Notes: generated from the sequence alone by a model not told the origin. A stretch of 64,000 bases of DNA from Rhizobium tumorigenes (GCF_003240565.2 NZ_CP117256.1:620001-684000), one strand, 5' to 3'. Shown: positions 45,361 to 55,326, counted from the stretch's first letter. Made by a program: numbers and translations.

Positions 45361-46875
45361 ATGCAACGATTTCCGATTCCCTGCGCCGCGCTGTCCTTGT
45401 TGAGCTCGCTACTCCTCACTGGACCTACCGTTGCAGCACCGACGAACCCGGCCAAGCCGCCTTCGACGACGCAAGGCGACGCAACTCAGGTCGCGGCAGT
45501 CTACCCAGCGCCAGCGCGCCGGGTCGCTCGCATCGCGCCGCAAATCGAGACGTCTGCCCTCGCCGCTTTGTTCGATCCTGTCGCGGCCGGTCAGGCAAAG
45601 GTCTTTCATGAGATGGCCGAACTGCAGGTGCCGATGAATATCGACATAGCCGACACTGTCGAGGCTTATTACAGCCAGCCAAAGGCCAAGCTCATCTGGG
45701 TCGATGGGAAGGGACCAACGCTGAAGGCGGCGCAGGCGATCAGTCTGATGAAGCAGGCCGGCGACTGGGGTCTGAGCCCAGAAGACTATAGCCTGCCAGC
45801 GACATTCGAGGCATTGCCGGCAGGCTCGGACGAGCGGACCAAAGCCTTGGCGCTTTTCGAGGTATCGCTTTCCAGCAAGATGCTCATGTTCCTGCAAGAC
45901 AATTTCCGTGGTCGCATCGATCCGAACCAGTTGTCGCATTACTACGATTTCAAGAGGAAGCCGGTCGACCTCAAGGCAACGCTGGCCCAGCTATCCACTT
46001 TGCCCGAGCTGATGCCGGTTTTTGAAAGATTGCTTCCTGGAAACCCCAAATTCACGCAGCTCGCCCTGGAACTTCATTTCCTGCGGACATCTGAGCAAAG
46101 GCCCGACACCAGCACCGATATCAACAAGGTGATTGTCGCGATGGAGGAGATCCGCTGGCTTCCACAGCAATTCCCACAGCGCTACGTCTTCATCAATCAG
46201 CCGGCCTACATGACCTATTACAACGAGAACGACGCAACGGCGCTTTCGATGAAAGCCGTGATCGGGCAACAAGATCATCAGACGAACTTCTTTGAGGGTT
46301 CGATCAAGACGGTCGAGTTCAATCCCGATTGGGGGGTGCCGCAATCGATCATTCACAACGAAATGCTGCCCCATCTGAAACGCCACCCCGCCTATCTCGA
46401 CAAGGAGGGCTATGTGGTGTCGGTGAAGGGCAAGCAGATGCCTTCCGCGAAGGTCGACTGGTCACAGCCGCTCGAAAACATTTCCGTCGTCCAGCCGCCG
46501 GGCCCGGACAACGCACTTGGGCAATTGAAGATCCTCTTTCCCAACGCGCACGCCATATACATGCATGACACGCCGGCTCGTGGAAAGTTCGCGTCGCAGG
46601 ACCGGATGTTCAGCCATGGCTGCGTACGCTTGGAAAACCCCCGCGCCATGGCTGCCGCCGTCCTAAACCAACCCGTCGACTTCGTCAGCCAACAGATCCA
46701 GGGTGGCGAGAAGAAGGATATGCCGGTGCCCGAGCAGATCCCTGTCTTTGTGGCCTATTTCACCGCTTGGCCGAATACGCAGGGGACTGTCGAATATTTC
46801 GACGACATCTATGGACGGGATGCGCAGACGCTGACAGCCATGTCGGCGACGACCGCGAGCCGGACCCAGCCCTGA
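45361..46875 (+). CDS. L,D-transpeptidase (YcbB/LdtD type)
   Basis: 504 residues. Signal peptide RFPIPCAALSLLSSLLLTGP then TVAAP. A scaffold and peptidoglycan-binding-like region (WVDGKGPTLKAAQAISLMKQ, LSPEDYSLP) precedes the YkuD catalytic domain. The catalytic signature SHGCVRLENP has its Cys at residue 421, with YMHDTPARGKF before it. It makes 3-3 crosslinks in peptidoglycan in the periplasm. Rhizobiales use these enzymes heavily. Confidence 0.93.
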   Translation: MQRFPIPCAALSLLSSLLLTGPTVAAPTNPAKPPSTTQGDATQVAAVYPAPARRVARIAPQIETSALAALFDPVAAGQAKVFHEMAELQVPMNIDIADTVEAYYSQPKAKLIWVDGKGPTLKAAQAISLMKQAGDWGLSPEDYSLPATFEALPAGSDERTKALALFEVSLSSKMLMFLQDNFRGRIDPNQLSHYYDFKRKPVDLKATLAQLSTLPELMPVFERLLPGNPKFTQLALELHFLRTSEQRPDTSTDINKVIVAMEEIRWLPQQFPQRYVFINQPAYMTYYNENDATALSMKAVIGQQDHQTNFFEGSIKTVEFNPDWGVPQSIIHNEMLPHLKRHPAYLDKEGYVVSVKGKQMPSAKVDWSQPLENISVVQPPGPDNALGQLKILFPNAHAIYMHDTPARGKFASQDRMFSHGCVRLENPRAMAAAVLNQPVDFVSQQIQGGEKKDMPVPEQIPVFVAYFTAWPNTQGTVEYFDDIYGRDAQTLTAMSATTASRTQP

Positions 46876-47159
46876 TGGCGCGCTTTGGCTTTTGAATTGA
46901 CGGATATGCGCCTACGAGCGCGCAGATAGTCTGTGTCGTGTTTGTGATCAGCCACGCGCTGCGCGATGCCAAGATTATCGGGAGGACCGACCTAGCGACG
47001 TCCGTACCGCCATGTTCCTCCGGGATGTCGAAATACCAGTATCGGTGCCCTTTGACGTTAACCGGGGTAAACCTGCGTTTCGAAATTAAATTCGGCTGTA
47101 CACGAAGCACCGATTGAGCTCTGTCCTAGGCCGGATCGACATTCAGGATTGAACTAAGC
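46876..47159. other. Spacer before the IS91-type element
   Basis: No gene supported. A minus frame here overlaps the transpeptidase end and has no recognisable content. Confidence 0.4.
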
Positions 47160-47253
47160 CGCTGATCGCGGCGATTTGCGGCGGGCTTTGACGAGAGCGC
47201 CCTGACTGAGAGGATGGTTGTGTTGCAACCCACCCTTCAGACAGGAGGCCCCG

Positions 47254-48117
47254 ATGGCTGAGATAAGCCCTCTTCGCCGCCGGATGATTGAGGACATGAC
47301 GATCCGCAATTTGTCCCCGGCAACCCAAAGATCCTACATCAGTGCAGTCCGGAAGTTCAGCCGCTATTTCTCCCGATCACCTGATCGGCTTAATCTCGAC
47401 GACATTCGCACGTTCCAGGTTCACCTTGTCTCGACGGGGATATCGTGGGCATCGTTAAATCAGATCGTGTGTGCTCTCCGATTTTTCTATGGCATTACCT
47501 TGGCCCAAGACGATGTCCCTGAGCGGATTCCATACGCGCGCAAACCCCGCAAGATCCCCGTTGTTCTGTCGGCGGACGAGGTGGCCCAATTTCTTGAGGC
47601 CGTCTCCAGTCTCAAGGCGCGTGTAGCGCTGACCACAGCTTATGCCGCTGGCCTCAGGGTCGGCGAGGTCTGTGGTCTGAAGATCGAGGATATCGACAGT
47701 TCCCGGATGGTGATCCATGTTCGTCATGGCAAAGGCGCCAAAGCCCGATACGTCATGCTGTCAAACGAGCTGCTGGGCATTTTACGCAGTTATTGGCGTC
47801 TATCGCGACCCACCGGGTTCCTTTTTCCAGGGCGCGATGCCGACAGGCCGATCGAACCGACCGTTTTGAACGCCGCCTGTCGTTCAGCGGTTGCCGCTAC
47901 TGGCCTTTCAAAGCGGGTCACCGTCCATACGTTGCGGCATTCCTTTGCAACGCACCTTCTGGAGAACGGCACCGATATCCGGATCATCCAGGTCTTGCTT
48001 GGCCATGCCTATCTATCCAGCACTGCGCATTATGCACAGGTGTCCACCGACACCATCAGGTCGACCGCCAGTCCCCTTGACCGTTTGCGATTGGAGGTGA
48101 CCCCGCCGGAAGCGTAG
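47254..48117 (+). CDS. Tyrosine recombinase of the IS91-type element
   Basis: 287 residues from ATG at 47254 with AGGAGG before it. N-terminal SAM-like domain (SPATQRSYISAVRKFSRYFS) and catalytic domain with Arg in YAAGLRVGEVCGL, HTLRHSFATHLLENG (His-x-x-Arg), and late LLGHAYLSSTAHYAQV with the Tyr nucleophile. All catalytic residues are visible. It is followed by the transposase 4 bases later. Confidence 0.92.
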   Translation: MAEISPLRRRMIEDMTIRNLSPATQRSYISAVRKFSRYFSRSPDRLNLDDIRTFQVHLVSTGISWASLNQIVCALRFFYGITLAQDDVPERIPYARKPRKIPVVLSADEVAQFLEAVSSLKARVALTTAYAAGLRVGEVCGLKIEDIDSSRMVIHVRHGKGAKARYVMLSNELLGILRSYWRLSRPTGFLFPGRDADRPIEPTVLNAACRSAVAATGLSKRVTVHTLRHSFATHLLENGTDIRIIQVLLGHAYLSSTAHYAQVSTDTIRSTASPLDRLRLEVTPPEA

Positions 48118-48121
48118 CAGG

Positions 48122-49309
48122 TTGCGTCCCGCCTTCGAAGTCGCCGACATCTTTCGGTGGCATGGTGGCCCTTACAGACGCGAGAACGCCGGTCATCTTG
48201 GCCGCAGCGAACGACGCGTCATGGGAGCAATAGAAGCCTGCCGGACACCCAGGCTCGGGGGTCATGTCGATGCTTGCGATCAGTGCGGCAGAACCCGCAT
48301 CTCCTATAACTCATGTCGTAATCGCCACTGCCCAAAGTGTCAGGGAGCCGCTCGCAAGGATTGGGTCGACGCACGCATCGCCGATCTCTTGCCGGTCCCC
48401 TATTTCCATGTGGTCTTCACGCTACCACGTGATGTCGCTGACATCGCCTTCCAGAACAAGGCGGTCGTCTATGCATTGTTGATGCAGATCTCGGCCGAGA
48501 CCCTGCAGACCATCGCAGCTAACCCCAAGTGGCTAGGCGCAGAGATCGGCGTCACCGGCGTACTTCACACCTGGGGCCAGGCGATGACCCACCATCCCCA
48601 TGTCCACTGCGTCGTACCGGGCGGAGGCCTCTCACCAGACAGAACAAGGTGGATCAATTGCCGATCGGGCTTCTTTCTACCCGTGCGCGTGCTGTCACGT
48701 CTGTTTCGCCGACGCTTCCTGACAGCTCTCGCTGAAGCCTTTGCCAAAAACGAACTCCAATTCTTCAACGAACTCGCTCATCTCAACGATAGCAAGACAT
48801 TCGCCCGCCATCTTGCCCGCGCTCGCAGCATCGAATGGGTGGTCTACTCAAAGCCCCCATTCGGCGGTCCAGATCAGGTACTTGCCTATCTTGGCCGCTA
48901 CACCCATCGTGTTGCCATCGCAAACAGCCGCATCGTCCATGTCGATGACGACCATGTCGCCTTCAGATGGAAGGATTATCGTGGAGACGGTCGCGACCGT
49001 GAGAAGATCATGCGTCTTCATCCCCACGAGTTCATCCGGCGCTTTCTCCTTCATGTGCTTCCGGATGGCTTCCACCGCATGCGCCACTTTGGCTTCCTCG
49101 CCAATTGTCATCGGCGCGATCGTATCGCTCTCTGCAGAAGCCTCCTCGGCCAACCATCACCGACAGGCGAGCGATCCCATTCGACAAAATCTCAGCAGGC
49201 CCATTCCTTCGAATGCCCCGATTGTCAGCGTCCCATGCGTCGAACTGGCGTCACCGTTGCCCCTGTACCACCGCCTCGGCCATCATCCTTCTGGTGCGAT
49301 ACTTCATGA
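48122..49309 (+). CDS. IS91-family HUH transposase
   Basis: 395 residues from TTG at 48122. N-terminal zinc-binding set HVDACDQCGRTRISYNSCRN and RHCPKCQG. HUH site TWGQAMTHHPHVHCVVPGGG. The Y2 region YLGRYTHRVAIANSR carries the catalytic Tyr. These enzymes drive rolling-circle transposition and can carry flanking DNA along. Intact in length and motifs. Confidence 0.92.
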   Translation: MRPAFEVADIFRWHGGPYRRENAGHLGRSERRVMGAIEACRTPRLGGHVDACDQCGRTRISYNSCRNRHCPKCQGAARKDWVDARIADLLPVPYFHVVFTLPRDVADIAFQNKAVVYALLMQISAETLQTIAANPKWLGAEIGVTGVLHTWGQAMTHHPHVHCVVPGGGLSPDRTRWINCRSGFFLPVRVLSRLFRRRFLTALAEAFAKNELQFFNELAHLNDSKTFARHLARARSIEWVVYSKPPFGGPDQVLAYLGRYTHRVAIANSRIVHVDDDHVAFRWKDYRGDGRDREKIMRLHPHEFIRRFLLHVLPDGFHRMRHFGFLANCHRRDRIALCRSLLGQPSPTGERSHSTKSQQAHSFECPDCQRPMRRTGVTVAPVPPPRPSSFWCDTS

Positions 49310-49705
49310 TGTCAGACAACCGCAAACATCACAGCATATTCCCACTCGTCCAGCGCTGTGCCGGCGATCGATATCGCTCGACCCCCGCAAGATCGAACCG
49401 CTTCAGATCCCGGTACATTTGGCCCACAGGTTGCAAGGTCTCCGGCAAAACGCTCCCGAATGTCCATTCTCAGGATCAGCGACACCCTCGGAGCAATCGG
49501 GACGGCATGGTTCCGGCTCCGCCGACATAGGGCCGCTTCTCAATTCCCCATAGCAGCGTCCAACAACCCGCGTCTTAGTTCAATCCGGCTTACATGAGGC
49601 CGCCCGAACCCGCCGCGCTGTCCCATGCGACCTCAAATAACCCTCCAGATTCCCGAACGGGCAGAGATCGTGATTCATAGACGCCCATGTTCTGCCGTGG
49701 GGTTT

Positions 49706-50309
49706 ATGAGGGCGATGAAGCGGTATGAAGTGAACGAGGCGCAATGGGCGAGGATCGCGCCTCTTTTGCCAGGCAAGGTCGTCGATCCGGGTCGAACCGG
49801 GTCGGATAACCGATTGTTCGTGAACGGACGTTTGTGGGTGCTGCGGTCGGGGGCGCACTGGCGTGACCTGCCGGAACGCTATGGTAAGTGGAAGACGGTG
49901 CATCGCCGCTTCAGCCGTTGGTGCCATGCCGGCATATGGGAACGGGTGTTTGACACGCTGACGGTTGACCGGGACAACAAATATCTCATGCTTGACAGCA
50001 CCATCGTGCGCGCGCACCAACAGGCAGCGAGCGGAAAAGGGGGGCCAAGGATCAGGCGCTGGGGCGTTCCGGAGGTGGATGGACCACCAAGATCCACATG
50101 CTCGCCGACACGTTCGGCCGACCTTTACGGTTTCGCATCATGCCTGGGCAGGCCAGCCGACCGATGCGGTGCTGGCCGATAAAGCCTATGACAGCAATGA
50201 TTTACGCGACAGGATAGAAGCCCTGAAGGCCGAAGCGGTATGGAACACCAAGGTCGTTCATCGAACCGGAGGCGCGTTGAGTATCGGGTTGGACCTCTTC
50301 GCAGTATAA
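49706..50309 (+). pseudogene. Broken IS5-family (IS427-type) transposase
   Basis: Starts MRAMKRYEVNEAQWARIAPL, then SDNRLFVNGRLWVLRSGAHW, LPERYGKWKTVHRRFSRWC and LDSTIVRAHQQAASGKGG. A run GGAAAAGGGGGGCC near 50033 then shifts frame, as in IS elements that use programmed frameshifting, to DQALGRSGGGWTTKIHMLAD. A further shift leads to AVLADKAYDSNDLRDRIEAL, after which the match ends near 50230. The C-terminal Y-(2)-R-(3)-E region is missing, so it is dead. Confidence 0.8.
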
Positions 50310-50326
50310 CTGAAAAAAACGGACTT

Positions 50327-50436
50327 CAGGATCTCGAACCCTACATGCGATCGGTGCACCGGACAGTCAATATCACTTCCAAAGGTCTCATCTAATGAGA
50401 CGATACATGCAAAGACTGTCCAGGAATTCATGTCAA
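50327..50436 (+). repeat. Dispersed ~105-bp element, copy 2
   Basis: Partner of 35474-35582. Same core ACAGTCAATATCA at 50363-50375 and a palindrome GTCTCAT-CTA-ATGAGAC at 50385-50401. It follows the broken IS5 transposase and lies about 180 bases upstream of the flavoprotein gene, in an AT-rich promoter-like region. Confidence 0.6.
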
Positions 50437-50611
50437 ACGAAAAATTGACGTTTAAAATCGATTAACTTCCATTTTATTTGAAAAACGCTTTGATAAAATG
50501 AATATTTTCGTTTGAAACGTAGCTTTATATAGACTGCATAGTTTCATTTTTATAGGATATAAAAGCGTATTTAACTTCGTAGCAATCGTAGAATCTGTAT
50601 TTGGGTAGAAT

Positions 50612-51850
50612 ATGGTATATATATATGATGGCTTCAAAACGTTTTCTCCAACCAAGGTAATACATGCGCGGTCAACAGATGATGTTATTCGCGCAGTATC
50701 TTTTGCCGTATCGTCAGGTTTGAAAATTCGGCCTATGGGCCTTGGATACTCTTGGTCTGAACACTGCTTCACAAACGGCATTTCTCTGCAATTGGATGGA
50801 TTGCGGAGGCTCTGCGTCATTGATCAGGTTGCGAAGACCATAACGGTCGATGCCGGAGTGCGCATGGGGGATGTCACACGTGCGCTCGGTCGGCGAGGCC
50901 TATGTCTCCCATCACTCGCCTTTCTTCCGGAAATGACCGCAGGCGGTGCGGTGGCGACAGCAACGCACGGCACAAACCACAGGAGCGGTACGATGTCCGA
51001 TTCCGTTGTATCGATGGACGTCGTCCTTGCCTCCGGCGAGCTCAAGACTTTCGACAGCAAACTGGTGTCTGAGGCCGAGATGTGTGCGGCCCGGGTCTCA
51101 GTCGGAATGCTCGGGGTCATCACCAAAGTCGTCTTTCAAGCAATTGATATGCCGTGGGTTCACTACACCAAACTAGAGATCGACCTCGACGAATTTATGG
51201 CGACCCGCGATGCTGTGTTGTCTCGATATGCGCACGTTTGGGCGCACTGGTCGCTAGGCGCAAACAAGATTAAGGTCGATTGCCTGGAAGAGCGGCAAGA
51301 TAGGTATTTGGGCTTCAATCCCTATGTCATGCACCGAAACGCAGTTTGGGAGCCAAGACGGCAGTCAATGCTGAGATCGATGATACGCCCGGCGGTCCAT
51401 ATGGCTCGAGACATAGTACGCTCAAACGGGCCAGCGACAAAAGCACGATCAAAGACTCACGTTCAGATCAGTATGCAATATTCGGTTCACACGAAGGATT
51501 GGGAGCGCGTTGTCGATCGCATCGCGGCAAGTCAATTTGCTCGCAGCAATTTCGGAAAAATTATGGAAATGAAGTTCGTCAAGGGCAATAACCTGTCCTA
51601 CCTTGGCCCAAATGCAGGACAGGACGCTGTCTGTTTCAATGTCTATTGGCTGGTTACGCGAAGCGAGCAAGATGAGATCCTACGCCCTTTCGAGGAGCTC
51701 ATGCGTTCCTTTTCTGCCCGCCCGCATTGGGGAAAGGATCACAAGCTTCCGGACGAAACCTATATGAAATCAGCGTTTCCTCAATGGGAAGCATTTAATT
51801 GCGTCAGGCGTTCGCTAGACAAAAATAACCTCTTCTCAATCATCCGTTAA
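50612..51850 (+). CDS. FAD-linked aldonolactone-oxidase-like protein
   Basis: 412 residues. N-terminal PCMH-type FAD domain: STDDVIRAVSFAVSSGLKIR, GLGYSWSEHCFTNG, AGGAVATATHGTNHRSGTMS and VSVGMLGVITKVVFQ. The C-terminal part ends with RPHWGKDHKL and YPQWEAF-like FPQWEAFNCVRRSLD, as in L-gulono-/D-arabinono-lactone oxidases (ALO family). It should oxidise a sugar lactone or related polyol. Opening the polysaccharide region, it might modify a sugar precursor; that link is inferred. Confidence 0.85.
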   Translation: MVYIYDGFKTFSPTKVIHARSTDDVIRAVSFAVSSGLKIRPMGLGYSWSEHCFTNGISLQLDGLRRLCVIDQVAKTITVDAGVRMGDVTRALGRRGLCLPSLAFLPEMTAGGAVATATHGTNHRSGTMSDSVVSMDVVLASGELKTFDSKLVSEAEMCAARVSVGMLGVITKVVFQAIDMPWVHYTKLEIDLDEFMATRDAVLSRYAHVWAHWSLGANKIKVDCLEERQDRYLGFNPYVMHRNAVWEPRRQSMLRSMIRPAVHMARDIVRSNGPATKARSKTHVQISMQYSVHTKDWERVVDRIAASQFARSNFGKIMEMKFVKGNNLSYLGPNAGQDAVCFNVYWLVTRSEQDEILRPFEELMRSFSARPHWGKDHKLPDETYMKSAFPQWEAFNCVRRSLDKNNLFSIIR

Positions 51851-52086
51851 GGCGGCACGCACCACCGTGCCATCTTCCGGGTGACACATCTTGCGACTGT
51901 TGGAATGCGCGATTTGACCGACCAGATTGCTTTCAAGCATTGTCGGTGGGCCAATTGTCAACTTCCATCGCAACCAGCGAGAGCTATGGGTGGCTGTATT
52001 GAGGGCTTGACGGATCCAAGACCCACATCTTCACCAGATTGCGAAAAACAAGATCACGTCATGCGGCATTTATCCGAGCAGCCCAT
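51851..52086. other. Spacer
   Basis: Nothing recognised between the convergent flavoprotein and small membrane protein genes. Confidence 0.35.
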
Positions 52087-52380
52087 TTAATCCGGGGAAG
52101 GTCCGCGGCGAATTTTTGGTCTGGACAAGCGTCGCTCTTTGGCCGCCGTTCTAATATACATGAGGTAAAAGATACAGTGTGAGCACACATACCCAAACTG
52201 CAAAAGCGCGCCGTAGATGAGGCACCAAACCAGCAGTTGTCCGGCGGAATCATAAGACGAGTGAAAAAGGACTGCATAGACGCAGACACCGGCAATCACG
52301 ACGAGCGTGAAATGGAGTATTGGAAGTCTGATGGCGCACAACATGCCCACCAAAATCCACACTAAAAAACTCCAATGCAT
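52087..52380 (-). CDS. Small membrane protein, possibly an exopolysaccharide repressor (ExoX/SyrA-like)
   Basis: 97 residues with three hydrophobic segments: FLVWILVGMLCAIRLPILHF, TLVVIAGVCVYAVLF and LLVWCLIYGALLQFGYVCSH. The last segment with LLQFGY resembles the L-L-Q-x-G-Y motif of small rhizobial exopolysaccharide production repressors, which act on the ExoY-type transferase. The charged tail KERRLSRPKIRRG would be cytoplasmic. Identity is tentative; location inside the polysaccharide cluster supports it. Confidence 0.6.
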   Translation of the reverse strand: MHWSFLVWILVGMLCAIRLPILHFTLVVIAGVCVYAVLFHSSYDSAGQLLVWCLIYGALLQFGYVCSHCIFYLMYIRTAAKERRLSRPKIRRGPSPD

Positions 52381-52502
52381 CAGCAGTTAGCTCCGAGCCC
52401 CGCCAAAAATGACAACGCCGTCATGTCTATAACAGTCGCCCCGTTTATGCAAATCTCTGCCAGCGCGCCGCGATAACAATCGATGACTTTTACACAATGG
52501 TT

Positions 52503-53885
52503 CTAGAAACCATCCCGTTTTTGATCTGATGGGCCTGGCCTGCGAGAATTTGTCTGTAGCACACCTAGGTTTGTTTCGGGTATTTTCTCAACCCGAATTA
52601 GGTCGCCAGGTTCGACGGCATCATTGTCGCCAACCGCCAGGGTTCTGGTATGACCACTCGCCAATCGATCGATCGTTGTCTCAAATGAATGTTGCCCGTC
52701 TTCGACGGCTGAATTTGCAACCATGGGCGCTTGCAGCGCAATATTGTCTAGGAGGGCGCGCGTTGTCTGCATTTTCTCAGTATTGGCTCCAAGCTTTGCC
52801 CTGACGTCCGCTGCTTCCGTCAACGCATCGATGCGGTAGCGATTGCGTGAATCCGTGATGTCGCGATCAACCTTCGCAACGTCTTGCTGCGCCTTCAAAT
52901 TGGCCAGCGAAACATCAAGGTTTCGACTTTCGAGATCTGCCAGATTCTGACTGGCGCCCAAGGAGCGCGCCGACACGCTCAGTCCGGCGGATACCAGCTT
53001 GTTGACGGTCCCAAGATCCTTACTTGCCAAGTCAATCTGCTTTGCCAGCGACGCGGCTTTGGACTTCAGAGTCTCGATCTGGTTGGAAGCAAGAACTCTT
53101 GCTTCATTGAGGGCGACGATCTCAGCGTTTATCGAGCGCTGGCGGGTATCGAAGAGGTCGGCCTCTTCTTTCATGATGCGATCGACAATTGCCTGACCCG
53201 AATGGGTCGTTAGCTCTGAGGGAAAGACGACAGAAGGCCGATTGTTGATGATCGCATCGACCCTCGCTTGGCGAGCAAGGAGCCCAAAACGTTCGACATT
53301 CAAAGCACGAAGATCACCCCGCATGGTGAGCACATCGCGTTGCAGACCCATCACATTCACATCGACAGGACCTGTCATCCCCCCTGCCATGGAAAGCGCC
53401 TGAACCACCGTCAGGCCAGGACTGTAGGCGTATTTTCCAGGCTTGGTCACAAGACCTGCAATGAAAAACGGCCGATATTCCGACACTTCAACCGAGGCGT
53501 TTGGTCGCTTTTGCATACCGACTTGGTTCTTCAATCGCTCGCCAATCGAATCTGAAATCTGATCGACAGTAAGCCCACTCGCCGGTACCACTCCGACAAT
53601 CGGCAGCGATAGGCTTCCTGCGGCGGAGATCACGAACTCGCCGTTCAAAGGAACCCATTCAAATGCGGTGCCGGTCACCGGCCGCCATTCGAACACCCGG
53701 ATTTTCAGTTTGTCTTGAGGACCTAGGATGTAATCTTCCGCGAGGGCAGAATGCCCGCTTAGGATCGCTAGGCCGACAAGGGATCCGAGAAGCTGGCGCC
53801 AGGATGCGGTTACACCGAGCCGTCGCAATGGCTGGCGCAACCTTAAGAAGTCAGAAGCGGATCTCTCCAAAACTGCCGAACGCAT
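52503..53885 (-). CDS. Polysaccharide export protein, ExoF/OPX type
   Basis: 460 residues from ATG at 53885 (GGAG 7 bases upstream). Signal segment LLGSLVGLAILSGHSALAED. Polysaccharide export (Wza-like) domain YILGPQDKLKIRVFEWRPVT and SLSLPIVGVVPASGLTVDQI, then SLBB-like region FIAGLVTKPGKYAYSPGLTV. A long coiled-coil stretch (about residues 240-390) follows, as in ExoF of Sinorhizobium. It forms part of the periplasmic/outer-membrane export route. Confidence 0.9.
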   Translation of the reverse strand: MRSAVLERSASDFLRLRQPLRRLGVTASWRQLLGSLVGLAILSGHSALAEDYILGPQDKLKIRVFEWRPVTGTAFEWVPLNGEFVISAAGSLSLPIVGVVPASGLTVDQISDSIGERLKNQVGMQKRPNASVEVSEYRPFFIAGLVTKPGKYAYSPGLTVVQALSMAGGMTGPVDVNVMGLQRDVLTMRGDLRALNVERFGLLARQARVDAIINNRPSVVFPSELTTHSGQAIVDRIMKEEADLFDTRQRSINAEIVALNEARVLASNQIETLKSKAASLAKQIDLASKDLGTVNKLVSAGLSVSARSLGASQNLADLESRNLDVSLANLKAQQDVAKVDRDITDSRNRYRIDALTEAADVRAKLGANTEKMQTTRALLDNIALQAPMVANSAVEDGQHSFETTIDRLASGHTRTLAVGDNDAVEPGDLIRVEKIPETNLGVLQTNSRRPGPSDQKRDGF

Positions 53886-53938
53886 GGCTACACTCCAATT
53901 CAAAACTTGTTTTGTCGTAATATTCGCACTCAGTATCT

Positions 53939-55060
53939 CTATGCTGGCCTCAACACATGGGCGTCACTGATCGTCTCGTCGACAAATGCGCCAAACCTCT
54001 GCACAAAGGCATCGGTCGTGAAGTCTCCGGCACGCTTGACAGCAGCCGCGGGATTGAAATTGATCTTTTCGAGCCTCTCGATGGCGTCTATCAGCGCCTC
54101 CGTGGTTTGCACATCGAAGAAGACCCCACTTTCGTCCGCGACGACCGTTTCTGTCGCTCCTCCCCTCCCGTAGGCAATCACAGGACGACCGCTGGCCATA
54201 GCCTCCACAGGAACGATCCCGAAATCCTCCTCCCCCGGAAAGATGAGCGCGCGGCAATGAGCGTAGTGGTACCTCAACACGTCAAACGGCTGCGGTCCCA
54301 AGATCGTCACAGTCGGTCCAGCAAGTTTTCTTATTCGCTCGAGCATCTCTCCTCCGCCAATCACAACAAGCTTTGCCTTAAGGAGGTTGCAGGCAATCAC
54401 GGCCAAATCTGGCCTCTTGTAACTGACCAATTCTCCGACCATCAGATAATGATCTCCGACCTCGTGCATGGCGACCGCCTGAAATGCATTGGTATCAACC
54501 GGAGGATGGATCACCTGGGCGTCGCGCCTGTAGTAGGTTTTGATACGCTGAGCAACGGTTGCGGAATTAGCAGAAAAGCGATCGACCCTGTTCGACGTCG
54601 CAACATCCCAATTCCGCAAGTAGTGAGCAAGCGGAGGCATCACCATTCGCGTGATCAATCCAGAGCTGTCATAATATTTATTATACATATTCCAGATGTA
54701 TCTCATGGGAGAATGACAGTAGCAGACATGAACGGCGCCCGGCATCGGCAGAACTCCCTTTGCAGGTCCGGATTCACTGCTTATGACAAGGTCATAATCA
54801 CTTAAATCAAGTTGCTCTAACGCCATGGGCATTAGTGGAAGGTACTTTTTATATAGCTTTGGAGAATATGGAAGCCTATTTATAAATGTAGTGAAAATTT
54901 TATGTTTCTTTATTACTTCTGAAATAACGGCTGGATCATATACGTGCGTGTATATATCTGCAGACGGATACATATTGCAGAGTGCCTCAAGCACCTTTTC
55001 GCCACCACGCATTCCAACAAGCCAATAATGTATTATAGCTACCCGCAATCGCAACCCCAT
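53939..55060 (-). CDS. Glycosyltransferase, GT4 family
   Basis: 373 residues. GT-B fold: N-terminal RVAIIHYWLVGMRGGEKVLE, acceptor-side CYCHSPMRYIWNMYNKYYD, donor-side HYLMVGELVSYKRPDLAVIA and E-x7-E motif FPGEEDFGIVPVEAMASGRP. Resembles mannosyl- or related transferases of exopolysaccharide clusters. It acts at the cytoplasmic face on the lipid-linked unit. It lies 53 bases upstream of the ExoF-type gene on the same strand. Confidence 0.9.
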   Translation of the reverse strand: MGLRLRVAIIHYWLVGMRGGEKVLEALCNMYPSADIYTHVYDPAVISEVIKKHKIFTTFINRLPYSPKLYKKYLPLMPMALEQLDLSDYDLVISSESGPAKGVLPMPGAVHVCYCHSPMRYIWNMYNKYYDSSGLITRMVMPPLAHYLRNWDVATSNRVDRFSANSATVAQRIKTYYRRDAQVIHPPVDTNAFQAVAMHEVGDHYLMVGELVSYKRPDLAVIACNLLKAKLVVIGGGEMLERIRKLAGPTVTILGPQPFDVLRYHYAHCRALIFPGEEDFGIVPVEAMASGRPVIAYGRGGATETVVADESGVFFDVQTTEALIDAIERLEKINFNPAAAVKRAGDFTTDAFVQRFGAFVDETISDAHVLRPA

Positions 55061-55326
55061 TGATTATATTGTCGAATTTTCTTTTGCAACCGCTAAGCAA
55101 AGGATCACGCAGCGTACTTTGCGGAAGAATACATGCAGCTTTCGTAATCTAACTATCTATAAGTATTGCGTATTTTGGCTAACCGCATGTTTGCCGTTAC
55201 ATATCCCAATGAAATGATGCTGTTTAATTATGTTATTGTCAAACCCTTTACTACTTGTTAATCTATCTCACCATGTAAAAGCCAGCCTTACTAGTTGGTT
55301 AGAGATGCCTAATTGAGGAGTGTCGA
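55061..55326. promoter_or_regulatory. AT-rich divergent promoter region of the polysaccharide genes
   Basis: 266 bases between the divergent GT4 and ExoY-type genes, clearly AT-rich compared with neighbours. No operator could be defined. Confidence 0.45.

Larger units (their letters stand above)
47160..49640 (+). mobile_element. IS91-type element with tyrosine recombinase gene
   Basis: Two tightly spaced genes on the same strand, a tyrosine recombinase and an IS91-family HUH transposase, make up a known class of IS91-like elements. Both frames are open, so the element may be active. Its exact ends were not found: the left end is put before the recombinase ribosome site and the right end near 49640, just before the next transposase begins. 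Confidence 0.65.
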
